From Lentisphaerota bacterium (lineage in GTDB: Bacteria > Verrucomicrobiota > Lentisphaeria > Victivallales > Victivallaceae), in assembly GCA_015061695.1 (NCBI GenBank), contig SUWA01000023.1:1-34921 (forward strand): 34,921 nucleotides of DNA. The letters run 5' to 3'. Within the stretch, counting starts at the first letter, position 1, and every line of letters begins with the position of its first letter. The notes under the pieces are model-generated. The model did not search any database, had not been told where the DNA came from, and saw only the letters and a list, made by a program, of their open reading frames with translations. Made by a program: the position numbers and the translations under genes. This document shows, piece after piece, positions 7,199-15,798 of the stretch.

Positions 7199-9226
7199 TC
7201 AAATTCTGCCGAAACGCCTTGATAATTCATTTTTGGTCAATTTTAACGTGGTCGGCCGCCCATGAGGGCATACATCCGGGCGCTGACATTGACTTAAACT
7301 TTTCAGAAGCGCCTGGGCGCTGGTTTCGTTCAACGGGTCATTGGCCTTGACTGCGCTGTGACAGGCGGCCCGGGCGATAGCTTCCAGCGAATCACGGGTG
7401 GTTTTTTCGCCCTCCAGTGCAGTGCTGACCAGATCCGAAAGTATATTCTCCCAGTTGGAGTCCCCGGGAAAGTCCGCCGGTATCGCATTGAGCAAGATCG
7501 TGTTGGAACTCAACAATGCGGTATCGAAACCGAGCTGCTGAAAGAATTTTTCATTTTTATCAATAAACGCGGCGGCGGTGCGGCTCAACTCCACGGCCGG
7601 CGGCAGCAAAAGCTGCTGGCTGGCGGCAGGTTCGCCGTTTTGAGCTTTTGCCAGCAGTTTTTCGTACAAAACCCGTTCATGGGCGGCGTGAAAATCCACC
7701 AGATACATCACATCACCATTGAGCGCTTCCAGCACCACGAATGTGCCGAAAAGTATACCCACATAACGCAGATTTTCTATATCACTCAACTCCACGGCCA
7801 GCGCCGGACGCTGCTGGACTTGCGCCGGAATGAGCTTGGTCAACATTTCATCATTGGGCCGGTCGGTAAATTTTTCGCTGTTTTCCGGCGTCGGATGGGC
7901 GCTTGATGCTGGGGGCACATCCGGCCGGGGCAGGGGAATACAGCCGGGAGAACTGTATTTGCTGCTTACAGCTTCTTGAGTTTTTTCTGAAACCGGCGCC
8001 GGTTGGCTGACCGTTGCCGGCTTCGGTGCGGAAATCGTGGCCGGAAGCGGAACCGGGGCGGCTTCCACTGTTGGGGTCGGAAGATCAAACTTGCTGAACA
8101 TATCTTTATGTTCAGCAGTTTCCAAGCCCGGGATCGCCGGTGCTTCCGGACGCGGCATGTAGTTTATATTGGCTGCCTCCAGCAAAATTTCCGGCCTTGC
8201 CAGATTGCGGTCGCCGGGCAGCTGGATCTCCGGCGCCGGAGCCTGATGCAGCGCATTGCGTACCGCTGCGGTTACGGCCCGGCTGACTGCGTATTCGCGT
8301 TTGAAACGCACTTCGCGCTTGGTGGGGTGTACATTTATATCGTAATCACCGGCATCGATGATAATATTCAATATCGTCGGCGGAAAACGCCCGAAGTCAG
8401 CCAACGTGCCGTAGCCATCGCGTATGCCCCGGTAAAGTGCCGGAGATTCCACGGCGCGGCCATTGACAAAAGTGCGCTGTTCGCGGCGGCTGGTTCGGGT
8501 GAATCCGGGCGCGGCGATCAGACCTTGCACTGCAATATCTTCTTCGGTGTGATCTATTTTGATCATTTTTCCGGCAAAGGCTTTGCCGAACAATCCGGCC
8601 GCCCGGGCCGAGGGATCGACTGATCCCGGCGACTGCAAGGCGATTTTGCCATCGAATTTAAGGGTAACTGATACCGCCGGAAAACCCAGCGCCAATGCTA
8701 TGACCATCTCCTGAATATGCGCTTCTTCTGTAGCCGGACTGCGCAGAAATTTCTTGCGGGCCGGCACATTATAAAACAGATCCCGCACCGCGATCGAGGT
8801 ACCGACGGCCATGCCGGCGGGCCGGCGGTCGATGATCCTGCCGGCTTCCAGTTCCAGCTCCACCCCGGCCGGATCGTCGGCTACGCGGGTTTTCAGCAAA
8901 AGTTTGGATACTGATGCTATGGATGGCAGAGCTTCGCCGCGAAAACCCAAAGTCAGGATGCGTTCAATATCTTCAGCCGTTTTGATCTTGCTGGTGGCAT
9001 GGGGCGAAAAACAAAGTTCCGCATCCGCTTCATCCATGCCGCAGCCGTTATCGGTAATACGGATCAAACGCGATCCGGCCCGTTCGATTTCCACCGTAAT
9101 GACCGTGGCCCCGGCATCTACGGAGTTTTCAAACAGTTCTTTGACCACCGAGGCGGGGCGTTCAACGACCTCGCCGGCGGCGATCCGGTTGCTCAATTCT
9201 TCGGGTAAAACAGTTATCTTGCTCAT
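7199..9226 (-). CDS. mutL: DNA mismatch repair protein MutL
   Basis: A 675-residue MutL. The GHKL ATPase domain has VVKELFENSVDAG (E30, N34), DNGCGM at 59-64 and GFRGEAL at 94-100. A long Pro-rich linker (about 340-475) joins it to the C-terminal dimerisation domain. That domain keeps the ACHSAVKA, CPHGRPT and C-terminal FGRI elements of the endonuclease-type MutL proteins. The DQHA(X)2E(X)4E motif is present as DFHAAHERVLYE from D511, with Phe replacing the usual Gln. I chose the ATG at 9226 because MSKITVLPEELSNRIAAGEVV is the canonical start; the open frame upstream is not conserved-looking. It is the last gene of the dnaE-ABC-TPR-mutL run, 19 bases after the TPR gene. MutS is not in the window. 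Confidence 0.95.
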   Translation of the reverse strand: MSKITVLPEELSNRIAAGEVVERPASVVKELFENSVDAGATVITVEIERAGSRLIRITDNGCGMDEADAELCFSPHATSKIKTAEDIERILTLGFRGEALPSIASVSKLLLKTRVADDPAGVELELEAGRIIDRRPAGMAVGTSIAVRDLFYNVPARKKFLRSPATEEAHIQEMVIALALGFPAVSVTLKFDGKIALQSPGSVDPSARAAGLFGKAFAGKMIKIDHTEEDIAVQGLIAAPGFTRTSRREQRTFVNGRAVESPALYRGIRDGYGTLADFGRFPPTILNIIIDAGDYDINVHPTKREVRFKREYAVSRAVTAAVRNALHQAPAPEIQLPGDRNLARPEILLEAANINYMPRPEAPAIPGLETAEHKDMFSKFDLPTPTVEAAPVPLPATISAPKPATVSQPAPVSEKTQEAVSSKYSSPGCIPLPRPDVPPASSAHPTPENSEKFTDRPNDEMLTKLIPAQVQQRPALAVELSDIENLRYVGILFGTFVVLEALNGDVMYLVDFHAAHERVLYEKLLAKAQNGEPAASQQLLLPPAVELSRTAAAFIDKNEKFFQQLGFDTALLSSNTILLNAIPADFPGDSNWENILSDLVSTALEGEKTTRDSLEAIARAACHSAVKANDPLNETSAQALLKSLSQCQRPDVCPHGRPTTLKLTKNELSRRFGRI

Positions 9227-9245
9227 ACTTATATAAAAATCGGTT

Positions 9246-9854
9246 TTATTGACGTTCCTGCAGTTTGACCAGTTCCCGGTATTTGATGACCATTTCCGGC
9301 GTGGCGCCATTGTTCAAGGCCCGATGCAGCAATTCCACGGCTTTTTGATCCTCATGCAAAAGCGCGTACAAATTGGCTGCATTCAACTGTATTTCATAAT
9401 TTTCCGGCGCCAGTTCGATGGCTTTGGTTATGGCACTTTTAGCTTCGGGCAGCCGGTTCTGACGGATCAGAGTTTCGCACAGATTATTGTAAGCTGCGGC
9501 ATTATTGGGGTGGTATTTCAGTAAATCAGAAAAGGTTTGTTCGGCCTTGGCGTAATTTTTCTGCTGATAATATACCGAGCCCAGCCGCATCCTCGGCACG
9601 CTGGCTTCCGGGTAGCTGGCAATGATCCGGTTCAACAGATCGACCGCCTGATTGAATTCCTTTTGCTGGATAAGTTTTTGAGCCTGTTCCATAGAACCTT
9701 CCAGATCGGCAACGGTTTTGAAATAGCTGGAATGTGTATTGCTGCGCTGTATGGCCGGGATCTTGTCGGTTTTCAGGGCAATACTCATGGTCATGCCCAG
9801 CAAAAATATCAGCGTTCCGACCAGCAATATCAGATTTTTCCGCTCTTTTTTCAT
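9246..9854 (-). CDS. Membrane-anchored TPR protein
   Basis: A 202-residue protein. An uncleaved-looking signal anchor covers about residues 8-26 (basic KKERKN start, then NLILLVGTLIFLLGMTMSIAL). About four tetratricopeptide repeats follow from residue 53 to the C-terminus. Typical TPR pairs are AVDLLNRIIASYPEASVPRM, YAKAEQTFSDLLKYHPNNA and LPEAKSAITKAIELAPENY. By topology the repeats would lie on the periplasmic side and act as a protein-binding scaffold; the partner is not evident. The gene lies 6 bases after the ABC ATPase stop and 19 bases before mutL, so it is almost certainly co-transcribed with both. I do not recognise a specific orthologue. Confidence 0.8.
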   Translation of the reverse strand: MKKERKNLILLVGTLIFLLGMTMSIALKTDKIPAIQRSNTHSSYFKTVADLEGSMEQAQKLIQQKEFNQAVDLLNRIIASYPEASVPRMRLGSVYYQQKNYAKAEQTFSDLLKYHPNNAAAYNNLCETLIRQNRLPEAKSAITKAIELAPENYEIQLNAANLYALLHEDQKAVELLHRALNNGATPEMVIKYRELVKLQERQ

Positions 9855-9860
9855 CGTTTT

Positions 9861-10859
9861 TTATGATTCCAGTATACAACGCCAGAGGTGATCGCCCTGC
9901 TGCTGACATTTTATGCCCGGTTGACTGCATTGAGTTTTTGCGTACAAACAGCGGTCGGCAAAGCGGCATCCGGCCGGAAATTTTCCCGGCATCGGCACTT
10001 GCCCCGGAATGGTGTTGAGCTTTTGATCTTTCATTCCGAACCGCGGCACGGCTTTCAACAGGGCTTGAGTATAGGGGTGGCGGGCATTGCTCAAAAGCTC
10101 CCCGGCAGGCGCGGATTCCACAATATTGCCGCCATACATAACTTCCACCTGATCGGCAAGTTCGGCCACGATCCCCAGGTTGTGAGTTATGAGGATCACG
10201 GCCATATTGTATTTTTTCCGCAGTTGGTCGATCAAATCAAGGATCTGGCTCTGAATGGTTACATCCAGAGCCGTAGTCGGTTCGTCGGCAATCAAAAGTT
10301 CCGGCTGACCGGCCAGCGCCATGGCGATCATGATCCGCTGCTGCATACCGCCGGAAAGCTCGTGCGGGTAGGCACTGCACCGTTTTTCCGGATCGGGTAT
10401 GCCCACATCCTGCAGCAGTTTGACTACCTCCTGATGCACATTGTCTACATCCTGCCGGTGCAGTTCGATCACTTCTGCGATCTGATCTTCCACCGAAAAC
10501 ACCGGGTTAAGCGAGGCCCCCGGTTCCTGAAAAATATACGCAACAGATGAGCCGCGCAATTTGCGCAGTTTTTTTTCCGGCAACGTTGCCAAATCATATA
10601 CCTGACCGTTTTTGTGGTGAAACTCCACACTGCCGGAAAAGATTCTGCCTCCCGGCGGCAGCAGACGTGTCAACGCCAGACAGGTGAGGCTTTTGCCGCA
10701 GCCGCTTTCGCCGACCAGCGAAACGATTTCGCCCCGGTGGAGTTTGAACGATACATTGCCGGTAACTTCTAATCGTTTGCTGCCGGAACCGAACCCGACC
10801 GAGAGATCCTTTACTTCAAGGATCAGATCGTTGGCAGATTGTGTTGTCGGATCGACCAT
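9861..10859 (-). CDS. OppD/DppD-type peptide ABC transporter ATPase
   Basis: A 332-residue ABC ATPase. It has Walker A GESGCGKS (50-57), a Q-loop in FQEPGASLNP, the signature LSGGMQQR (168-175), Walker B LLIADEP (188-194) and the H-loop ILITHNLG. The C-terminal extension has the oligopeptide-transporter signature CRFADRC...C, with further cysteines near the end. The family powers import of di- or oligopeptides or nickel. No permease or binding protein gene is adjacent, so it is an orphan subunit here. I chose the ATG at 10859 because GGGAG lies 7 bases upstream; it begins one base after the dnaE stop. An upstream ATG at 10874 overlaps dnaE. Confidence 0.85.
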   Translation of the reverse strand: MVDPTTQSANDLILEVKDLSVGFGSGSKRLEVTGNVSFKLHRGEIVSLVGESGCGKSLTCLALTRLLPPGGRIFSGSVEFHHKNGQVYDLATLPEKKLRKLRGSSVAYIFQEPGASLNPVFSVEDQIAEVIELHRQDVDNVHQEVVKLLQDVGIPDPEKRCSAYPHELSGGMQQRIMIAMALAGQPELLIADEPTTALDVTIQSQILDLIDQLRKKYNMAVILITHNLGIVAELADQVEVMYGGNIVESAPAGELLSNARHPYTQALLKAVPRFGMKDQKLNTIPGQVPMPGKFPAGCRFADRCLYAKTQCSQPGIKCQQQGDHLWRCILES

Positions 10860-10860
10860 T

Positions 10861-13800
10861 TTATGCTCCCGCATTGGCGTTGCTGTTGCTGTTGCTGTTG
10901 CTGAAATCTTTGTTCCAGCGGCGGCGCTGGATTACTTCCGGCGGTTCGACTTTGAGTTTGCAGTGGCGGGGTCCCAGCAGATTGCCGATCGCTTTGATCA
11001 AATCTGCGGAGATATCCACGCCCGCATTGCTCCGCTCGATGAACACATAGCGTTCGCCATTATTGATGACCATGCAGAAGACGGTTTTGACGCGCCCCGG
11101 ATTGGCATCCAGCAGCTTTTTCAGCTTGTTCAAAGTTGCATCGTTTACTTCGTCTTCATAGAGGTCGATCAACAGTTCTCTGGTATTGTTTTTGACTGCC
11201 GCATCCAGAAGTTCGACCTTGTCAGCCACGATCCGCGGCGCTTCGTTTTCGTCCCGGCGCGACACGGTGGCGGTTACGGCCACGTTCATGCCGGCTTCCA
11301 GCTCCAAACCCTGTTCGAGCATCTTGCTGTAGGCTTCGTTGTAAACCATGATATCGGCCGCGGATTCAAAGTCTTCCAGATTCAAAATCAAATAGGGTTT
11401 ATTGTCGCGTTTGGAAAACTTTTTGCTTACGCTGTTGAGCATACCTGCCAGACGCACCGTGGCGTAGTCATCGACTTCCTCCAAATGCGCCAGCGTAGTG
11501 GTACTCAACGCCTCCACTGCCGCCTGATAGGGCGACAACGGATGCGCGGTAACATAGAATCCCAACAGTTCTTTTTCGTGTTTGAGAATATCCTCAATAT
11601 CAAATTCCGGTATATCCGGAATGGTCACGCCGTTGAATTCCTGCTGGCTGGAGTCATCCATCAGGTCAAAGAGTGATCCCTGACCGGCAGCGCGGTCTTT
11701 AGCGCGGTTGGCGGCATTTTTCAGCGCATCTTCGGCAATGGCCAGGATTTGACTGCGGCGGATATTCAGCGAGTCGAACGCCCCGGCCCGCGCCAGATTG
11801 TCGATCATTCTGGAGTTCATGGCTGAACCGCAGCGTTCGCAGAAATCGTTGAAATCCTTGAACTTGCCATCCTGTTCGCGCGCTTCGATGATCTTGCCTG
11901 CGGCATTTTCGCCCACACCTTTGATCGCACCGAGTCCGAAGCGGATGGATTCTTTGTCCACGCTGAAACTTATATCACTGGTGTTGATATCCGGCGGCAG
12001 TACAGCGATCTTCATATCGCGGCAGGTGTTGATCAGAAATGCGATCTTTTCGGCATTATCGATTTCGCTGGTCAGCACGGCCGCCATGAATTCCACCGGG
12101 TAGTTGGCTTTGAGGAACGCCGTCCGGTAAGCTACAAAGGCATACGCCGCACTGTGGGATTTATTGAAGCCGTAGCCGGCAAAAGTTTCGATTTTGGCCC
12201 AAATGCTGTTGGCCACCTCTTCGGATATATTGTTGAACTGGGCGCAGCCTTCCACAAATTTGCTTTTCTGTTCGGCCAGCACGTCAGCTTTCTTTTTCCC
12301 GATCGCACGGCGCAGAATGTCGGCCCCGCCCAGCGAAAAACCGGCCAGAACCTGTACGACTTGCATGATCTGTTCCTGATAGAGCATGATGCCGTAGGTT
12401 TCGGCGAGATACTCTTCCATTTTCGGGTGGTCATAAATGATCTCTTCAGTACCGCGTTTACGCGCGATGAATGTATCAATAAACTGCATCGGGCCGGGGC
12501 GGTAGATCGCAATCAAAGCAATGATGTGTTTGATATTTTCCACCCCGAACTGGCGGCACAAATTACGCATACCCTGCGATTCCAACTGGAATACCGAAAT
12601 CGTATCGCCCCGGTTGAGCAATTGGAAACTGGCCGGATCGTCCAGCGGGATCTTGGCCATATCCAGTTTGACTCCCCGGTTCTTTTCGATCATATCCACG
12701 GCGCGCTGGATCGTGGTCAGGGTCCGCAGCCCCAGAAAGTCCATCTTGAGCAAGCCCAGGTGTTCGCACTGTACGGCCGGAAACTCGGTGATGACTTCGC
12801 CTTTGGCGCCCCGCGCCAGCGGCACCAGATTATCCAGCCTTTGATTACAGATGATCACCCCCGCCGCGTGGATCCCCAACTGGCGGTTGATGCCTTCCAG
12901 AACTTCAGCATGTTTAAATATTTCCTTAACGTATGCTTCATCCGCGATCAGTTTTTCCAGATCAGAAGATTCTTTTTTAGCTTTGGCCAGCGTCATCTTG
13001 GGGTCGGCGGGGATCAGTTTGGTGATCCGGTCGCCGGCGGCAAAATCGTGGCCCAGCACGCGGGCAACGTCTTTTACTACGGCTTTGGCTTTGAGTGTAC
13101 CATAGGTGCAGATCTGCGCCACAGAGTCTTCGCCGTATTTTTTGCGCACATATTCGATCACTTCGCCGCGCCGCTGTTCGCAAAAGTCAATATCAAAGTC
13201 CGGCGGGCTGACACGTTCCGGGTTGAGGAAGCGTTCAAAGAGCAGCCCGTAGCGCAGCGGGTCGATGTCGGTGATCTTGGCCAGATATGCCACCACACTG
13301 CCTGCGCCCGAACCGCGCCCCGGGCCGACCGGAATACCGTGATCTTTGGCGTATTTGATAAAGTCGCTTACTACCAGAAAGTAACTGCAGTATTTGGTCT
13401 TGTCGATGATCCCCAGCTCATAATCCATCCGATCCATAACTTCCTGTTGTTCCGGAGTCAGGGTATCCAGTTCGCGCGGATCAAAGCCGTAACGGTACAT
13501 CATGTTGTCCAGACAGAAGTTACGCAGATAGTCCTTTTCGTAAGAGCCGTCCGGAATGGTGAATACCGGGTAGTGGTTGGCTTTAGGTGCGTAAACAAAA
13601 TCCAGATCGCAGCGCTCGGCAATACCCACGGTGTTGGTTACAGCTTCGGGGACTTCGCGGAAGAGCGACTTCATTTCGTCCGGACTTTTGAAATAAAATT
13701 CCGGGCAGGGGAAGCGGAAGCGGTTTTCGTCCGAGAGTTTGCTTTGGGTTTGGATGCAAAGCATGATCTCGTGAGCTTCGGCATGTTCTTTTTTCAGGTA

Positions 13801-14430
13801 GTGTATATCGTTGGTGGCAACCAGCGGTATATTGTTTTTGCGCGACAATTCGATCAAACCACGGTTGGCAATGCGTTCTTCTTCCATGCCGTGATCCTGA
13901 ATTTCGAGGAAAAAGTTTTCTTTGCCGAAAATATCCAGATGCTCGTTCAGCAGTTTTTGCGCTTTGTCCATGTCGCTGTTCAAGATGGCGCTGGGGATCT
14001 CGCCGGCAATACAGGCCGAGAGCGCGATCAGCCCTTCGTGATACTCTTTCAGCAGATCATGGTCGATACGCGGTTTGTAGTACATGCCGTTGAGCCATGC
14101 TTCGGAAAGCAGTTTGCACAGGCTGTGATACCCCTGAATATTTTCGGCCAGCAGCACCAGGTGGTGGCCGCGGATATGCGGCGTGGAGGGATTTCGGTCA
14201 AAGCGTGTGGTGGGCGATACATAAACTTCGCAGCCGATGATCGGCTTTTTGCCGCCGGCTTTGAACGTATCGTACATATCGACCACACCGCCCATGTAAC
14301 CGTGGTCGGTAATGGCACAAGCGGGCATATCATATTCTTTGGTCATTTCCAGCAACTGTTTGACGGTACACGCTCCGTCGAGCAGACTGTAGTGCGAGTG
14401 TACATGCAAATGGACAAAATCAGCAGACAT
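10861..14430 (-). CDS. dnaE: DNA polymerase III alpha subunit DnaE
   Basis: The replicative DNA polymerase catalytic subunit, about 1189 residues, the usual size for DnaE1. The N-terminal PHP domain starts FVHLHVHSHYSLLDGA and continues ITDHGYMGG. The polymerase core has GPGRGSGAGSVVAYLAKITDIDP and the catalytic aspartates in PPDFDIDFCEQRR. The helix-hairpin-helix region includes SIRFGLGAIKGVGENA, and an OB-fold follows (VRLAGMLNSVSKK). I chose the ATG at 14430 because MSADFVHLHVHS is the canonical start; 19 upstream codons in frame look non-coding. The C-terminus ends in a Ser-Asn repeat encoded by four tandem hexanucleotides. It heads the dnaE-ABC-TPR-mutL run. A terminator pair isolates it from the upstream lipoprotein gene. 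Confidence 0.97.
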   Translation of the reverse strand: MSADFVHLHVHSHYSLLDGACTVKQLLEMTKEYDMPACAITDHGYMGGVVDMYDTFKAGGKKPIIGCEVYVSPTTRFDRNPSTPHIRGHHLVLLAENIQGYHSLCKLLSEAWLNGMYYKPRIDHDLLKEYHEGLIALSACIAGEIPSAILNSDMDKAQKLLNEHLDIFGKENFFLEIQDHGMEEERIANRGLIELSRKNNIPLVATNDIHYLKKEHAEAHEIMLCIQTQSKLSDENRFRFPCPEFYFKSPDEMKSLFREVPEAVTNTVGIAERCDLDFVYAPKANHYPVFTIPDGSYEKDYLRNFCLDNMMYRYGFDPRELDTLTPEQQEVMDRMDYELGIIDKTKYCSYFLVVSDFIKYAKDHGIPVGPGRGSGAGSVVAYLAKITDIDPLRYGLLFERFLNPERVSPPDFDIDFCEQRRGEVIEYVRKKYGEDSVAQICTYGTLKAKAVVKDVARVLGHDFAAGDRITKLIPADPKMTLAKAKKESSDLEKLIADEAYVKEIFKHAEVLEGINRQLGIHAAGVIICNQRLDNLVPLARGAKGEVITEFPAVQCEHLGLLKMDFLGLRTLTTIQRAVDMIEKNRGVKLDMAKIPLDDPASFQLLNRGDTISVFQLESQGMRNLCRQFGVENIKHIIALIAIYRPGPMQFIDTFIARKRGTEEIIYDHPKMEEYLAETYGIMLYQEQIMQVVQVLAGFSLGGADILRRAIGKKKADVLAEQKSKFVEGCAQFNNISEEVANSIWAKIETFAGYGFNKSHSAAYAFVAYRTAFLKANYPVEFMAAVLTSEIDNAEKIAFLINTCRDMKIAVLPPDINTSDISFSVDKESIRFGLGAIKGVGENAAGKIIEAREQDGKFKDFNDFCERCGSAMNSRMIDNLARAGAFDSLNIRRSQILAIAEDALKNAANRAKDRAAGQGSLFDLMDDSSQQEFNGVTIPDIPEFDIEDILKHEKELLGFYVTAHPLSPYQAAVEALSTTTLAHLEEVDDYATVRLAGMLNSVSKKFSKRDNKPYLILNLEDFESAADIMVYNEAYSKMLEQGLELEAGMNVAVTATVSRRDENEAPRIVADKVELLDAAVKNNTRELLIDLYEDEVNDATLNKLKKLLDANPGRVKTVFCMVINNGERYVFIERSNAGVDISADLIKAIGNLLGPRHCKLKVEPPEVIQRRRWNKDFSNSNSNSNANAGA
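10879..10902 (-). repeat. Hexanucleotide repeat at the 3' end of dnaE
   Basis: Four exact copies of GTTGCT (AGCAAC on the coding strand) encode Ser-Asn repeats in the last residues of DnaE. Two degenerate Ala-Asn codon pairs follow. Changes by whole units keep the frame. The tract lies just upstream of the start of the ABC ATPase gene. Confidence 0.85.
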
Positions 14431-14527
14431 ATCTGAAAAACTTTCAAGGTTATAAATTAAAAAAACAATCGCTGAACAATGTACCACTTATCCGGCATAA
14501 AAACAAGTCTGCAATCAATAAATTTGC

Positions 14528-14553
14528 AAAAAAAATTGCCGCTGCTCCGGCAA
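14528..14553 (-). terminator. Intrinsic terminator, distal of a tandem pair
   Basis: On the minus strand TTGCCG and CGGCAA form a 6-bp stem with a 6-base loop, followed directly by eight T. It lies between the lipoprotein gene and dnaE, 2 bases beyond the first terminator, and would catch read-through toward dnaE. Confidence 0.75.
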
Positions 14554-14554
14554 T

Positions 14555-14578
14555 AAAAAAACCCGCCGGATCGGCGGG
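14555..14578 (-). terminator. Intrinsic terminator of the lipoprotein gene
   Basis: On the minus strand CCCGCCG and CGGCGGG form a perfect 7-bp GC stem with a 3-base loop, followed by seven T. It starts 23 bases after the stop of the 14602-15036 gene. Confidence 0.88.
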
Positions 14579-14601
14579 GGATGAATTGCATCTGATTACG
14601 C

Positions 14602-15036
14602 TCACATATCTTCAACGTACCAGGGCGAGAAAATATCTTTGCGTTTCATTTTTATTGTGGCAGTCGAGCCATCCAACGCTTTGACTGTTACATTGCATCT
14701 TTCTTCGCCATCGGCCCAGAACGAATCGGTCTTGCTGGAACTTTGAACTGAAACCAGACCGGCCAGTCCAAGCAGATTTCTTACCAGCTCGCGCTCATCA
14801 GCAGAAGCTACATTGTACTCGCGTTCAAGATCGTTTATTTGGGATAATTTTTGGCCGGTGGCGTATTTTCTCATTTCCGGAAAATTACAGTTTTTCATTG
14901 CAGACAGAAATTTTGATGCCACTTCTTCCGGTGAATCGGTGGTGAATCCCTGTTTGTCGTCATAACCGCAACCGGCCATAAAAATACAGGCCAACCCCAT
15001 TACCGCTGCCAACAGCAGCCCTTTGAATACTTTCAT
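14602..15036 (-). CDS. Small outer- or inner-membrane lipoprotein
   Basis: A 144-residue protein with a lipoprotein signal peptide. A basic start (MKVFKG) is followed by a hydrophobic stretch and the lipobox MAGC, with the acylated cysteine probably C23. Asp is at +4 and +5, not +2, so E. coli sorting rules would not predict inner-membrane retention. The mature part starts with a DSPEEVASKFLSAMKNCNF segment and continues to an AxTIKMKRKD...WYVEDM end. This resembles the NTF2-like lipoprotein domains (DUF4878 type) in layout, but I could not confirm it. GGGGAG precedes the ATG by about 9 bases. It is monocistronic: a promoter gap lies upstream and two terminators downstream. Confidence 0.75.
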   Translation of the reverse strand: MKVFKGLLLAAVMGLACIFMAGCGYDDKQGFTTDSPEEVASKFLSAMKNCNFPEMRKYATGQKLSQINDLEREYNVASADERELVRNLLGLAGLVSVQSSSKTDSFWADGEERCNVTVKALDGSTATIKMKRKDIFSPWYVEDM

Positions 15037-15135
15037 TTTTTGATCTCCCCTTGTTGCTTGGTGAAAGTTGTGTAACTAATTTAACATTATAACTTAACTT
15101 TGTCAAATAAAAAACGCGAAAATAATAAACACCAT

Positions 15136-15185
15136 AAAAAAGATGCTTCCGGAACGCAGTTGTAAGATACTTACGTTCCGGAAGC
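15136..15185 (-). terminator. Long hairpin terminator of the secreted Arg/Gly-rich protein gene
   Basis: GCTTCCGGAACG (15145-15156) and CGTTCCGGAAGC (15174-15185) form a perfect 12-bp stem. The loop contains a second, shorter inverted repeat (GTAAG ATA CTTAC). On the minus strand six T follow, 3 bases after the stem. It lies 22 bases past the 15208 stop. Confidence 0.85.
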
Positions 15186-15207
15186 GTGGGAGGGGAATGG
15201 GTCTTTA

Positions 15208-15687
15208 TTATTTTTGCGGATCAGCTTTTGCTCCGCGCGAACCACGCGGACGGTCGCCGCCTTTGCCGCGCGGACCGCGCTGACGATCACCGCGCGGCTG
15301 ACGCCGGGGCATTTTCAATTCGCCGGACTTCACTTTTTCCAGAAAACTTTTGGCGCGCTGCTGCTGATCTTTTTCCAGATTGGCCAGCGCTTTTTCCAGA
15401 TTGGCTTTGCGTTCGGCGGTATCTTTTTTCATGGCTTCGTTCAAAGCCTTTTCCAGCGCCGCAAAATTTTCCGGCGTGGGGTTGGCCTGATAAGCGCGCA
15501 ATTCTTTCATTACCAGTCTGGCGGTCATCATATCCGGATTGCGGCGCATATCCATGCCAGGACCGCGCCCGTAGCGCTGCTGCATCATGGGGTTGCGTTC
15601 CGGCGCCGGAGCTTCGGCACGGAGATCAGGCGCAGAAAACAATACTCCACCCAGCAATAAAACACTACTGAAAACTTTCAAGATCAT
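15208..15687 (-). CDS. Small secreted Arg/Gly-rich protein
   Basis: A 159-residue protein with a Sec signal peptide (MILKVFSSVLLLGGVLFSAPDLRA, with cleavage probably after A24). A Met/Arg-rich stretch follows (RNPMMQQRYGRGPGMDMRRNPDMM). A helical middle (about 60-120) has heptad-like LEKALANLEK repeats that suggest coiled coil. The tail is very basic, with PRG, DRQRG and DRPRG repeats. GAGG lies about 8 bases before the ATG. The basic tail in the periplasm or outside suggests binding to polyanions such as LPS, nucleic acid or acidic polysaccharide; this is inference only. I recognise no named family. It is followed by an unusually strong terminator. Confidence 0.65.
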   Translation of the reverse strand: MILKVFSSVLLLGGVLFSAPDLRAEAPAPERNPMMQQRYGRGPGMDMRRNPDMMTARLVMKELRAYQANPTPENFAALEKALNEAMKKDTAERKANLEKALANLEKDQQQRAKSFLEKVKSGELKMPRRQPRGDRQRGPRGKGGDRPRGSRGAKADPQK

Positions 15688-15798
15688 ATTTTTACCTCTG
15701 CATTCATTATTGTGATTGTTTTTTGCATTGCCCGGGAGTTTGCAAAGCGTTACACCATATATAAATGCTTGCCGGAGGTAATATATTGTCTTGAATCA

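Noticed and set aside
12154-14436. Plus-strand open frame of 760 codons
   Set aside because: Antisense shadow of dnaE; same biased composition and no motif.
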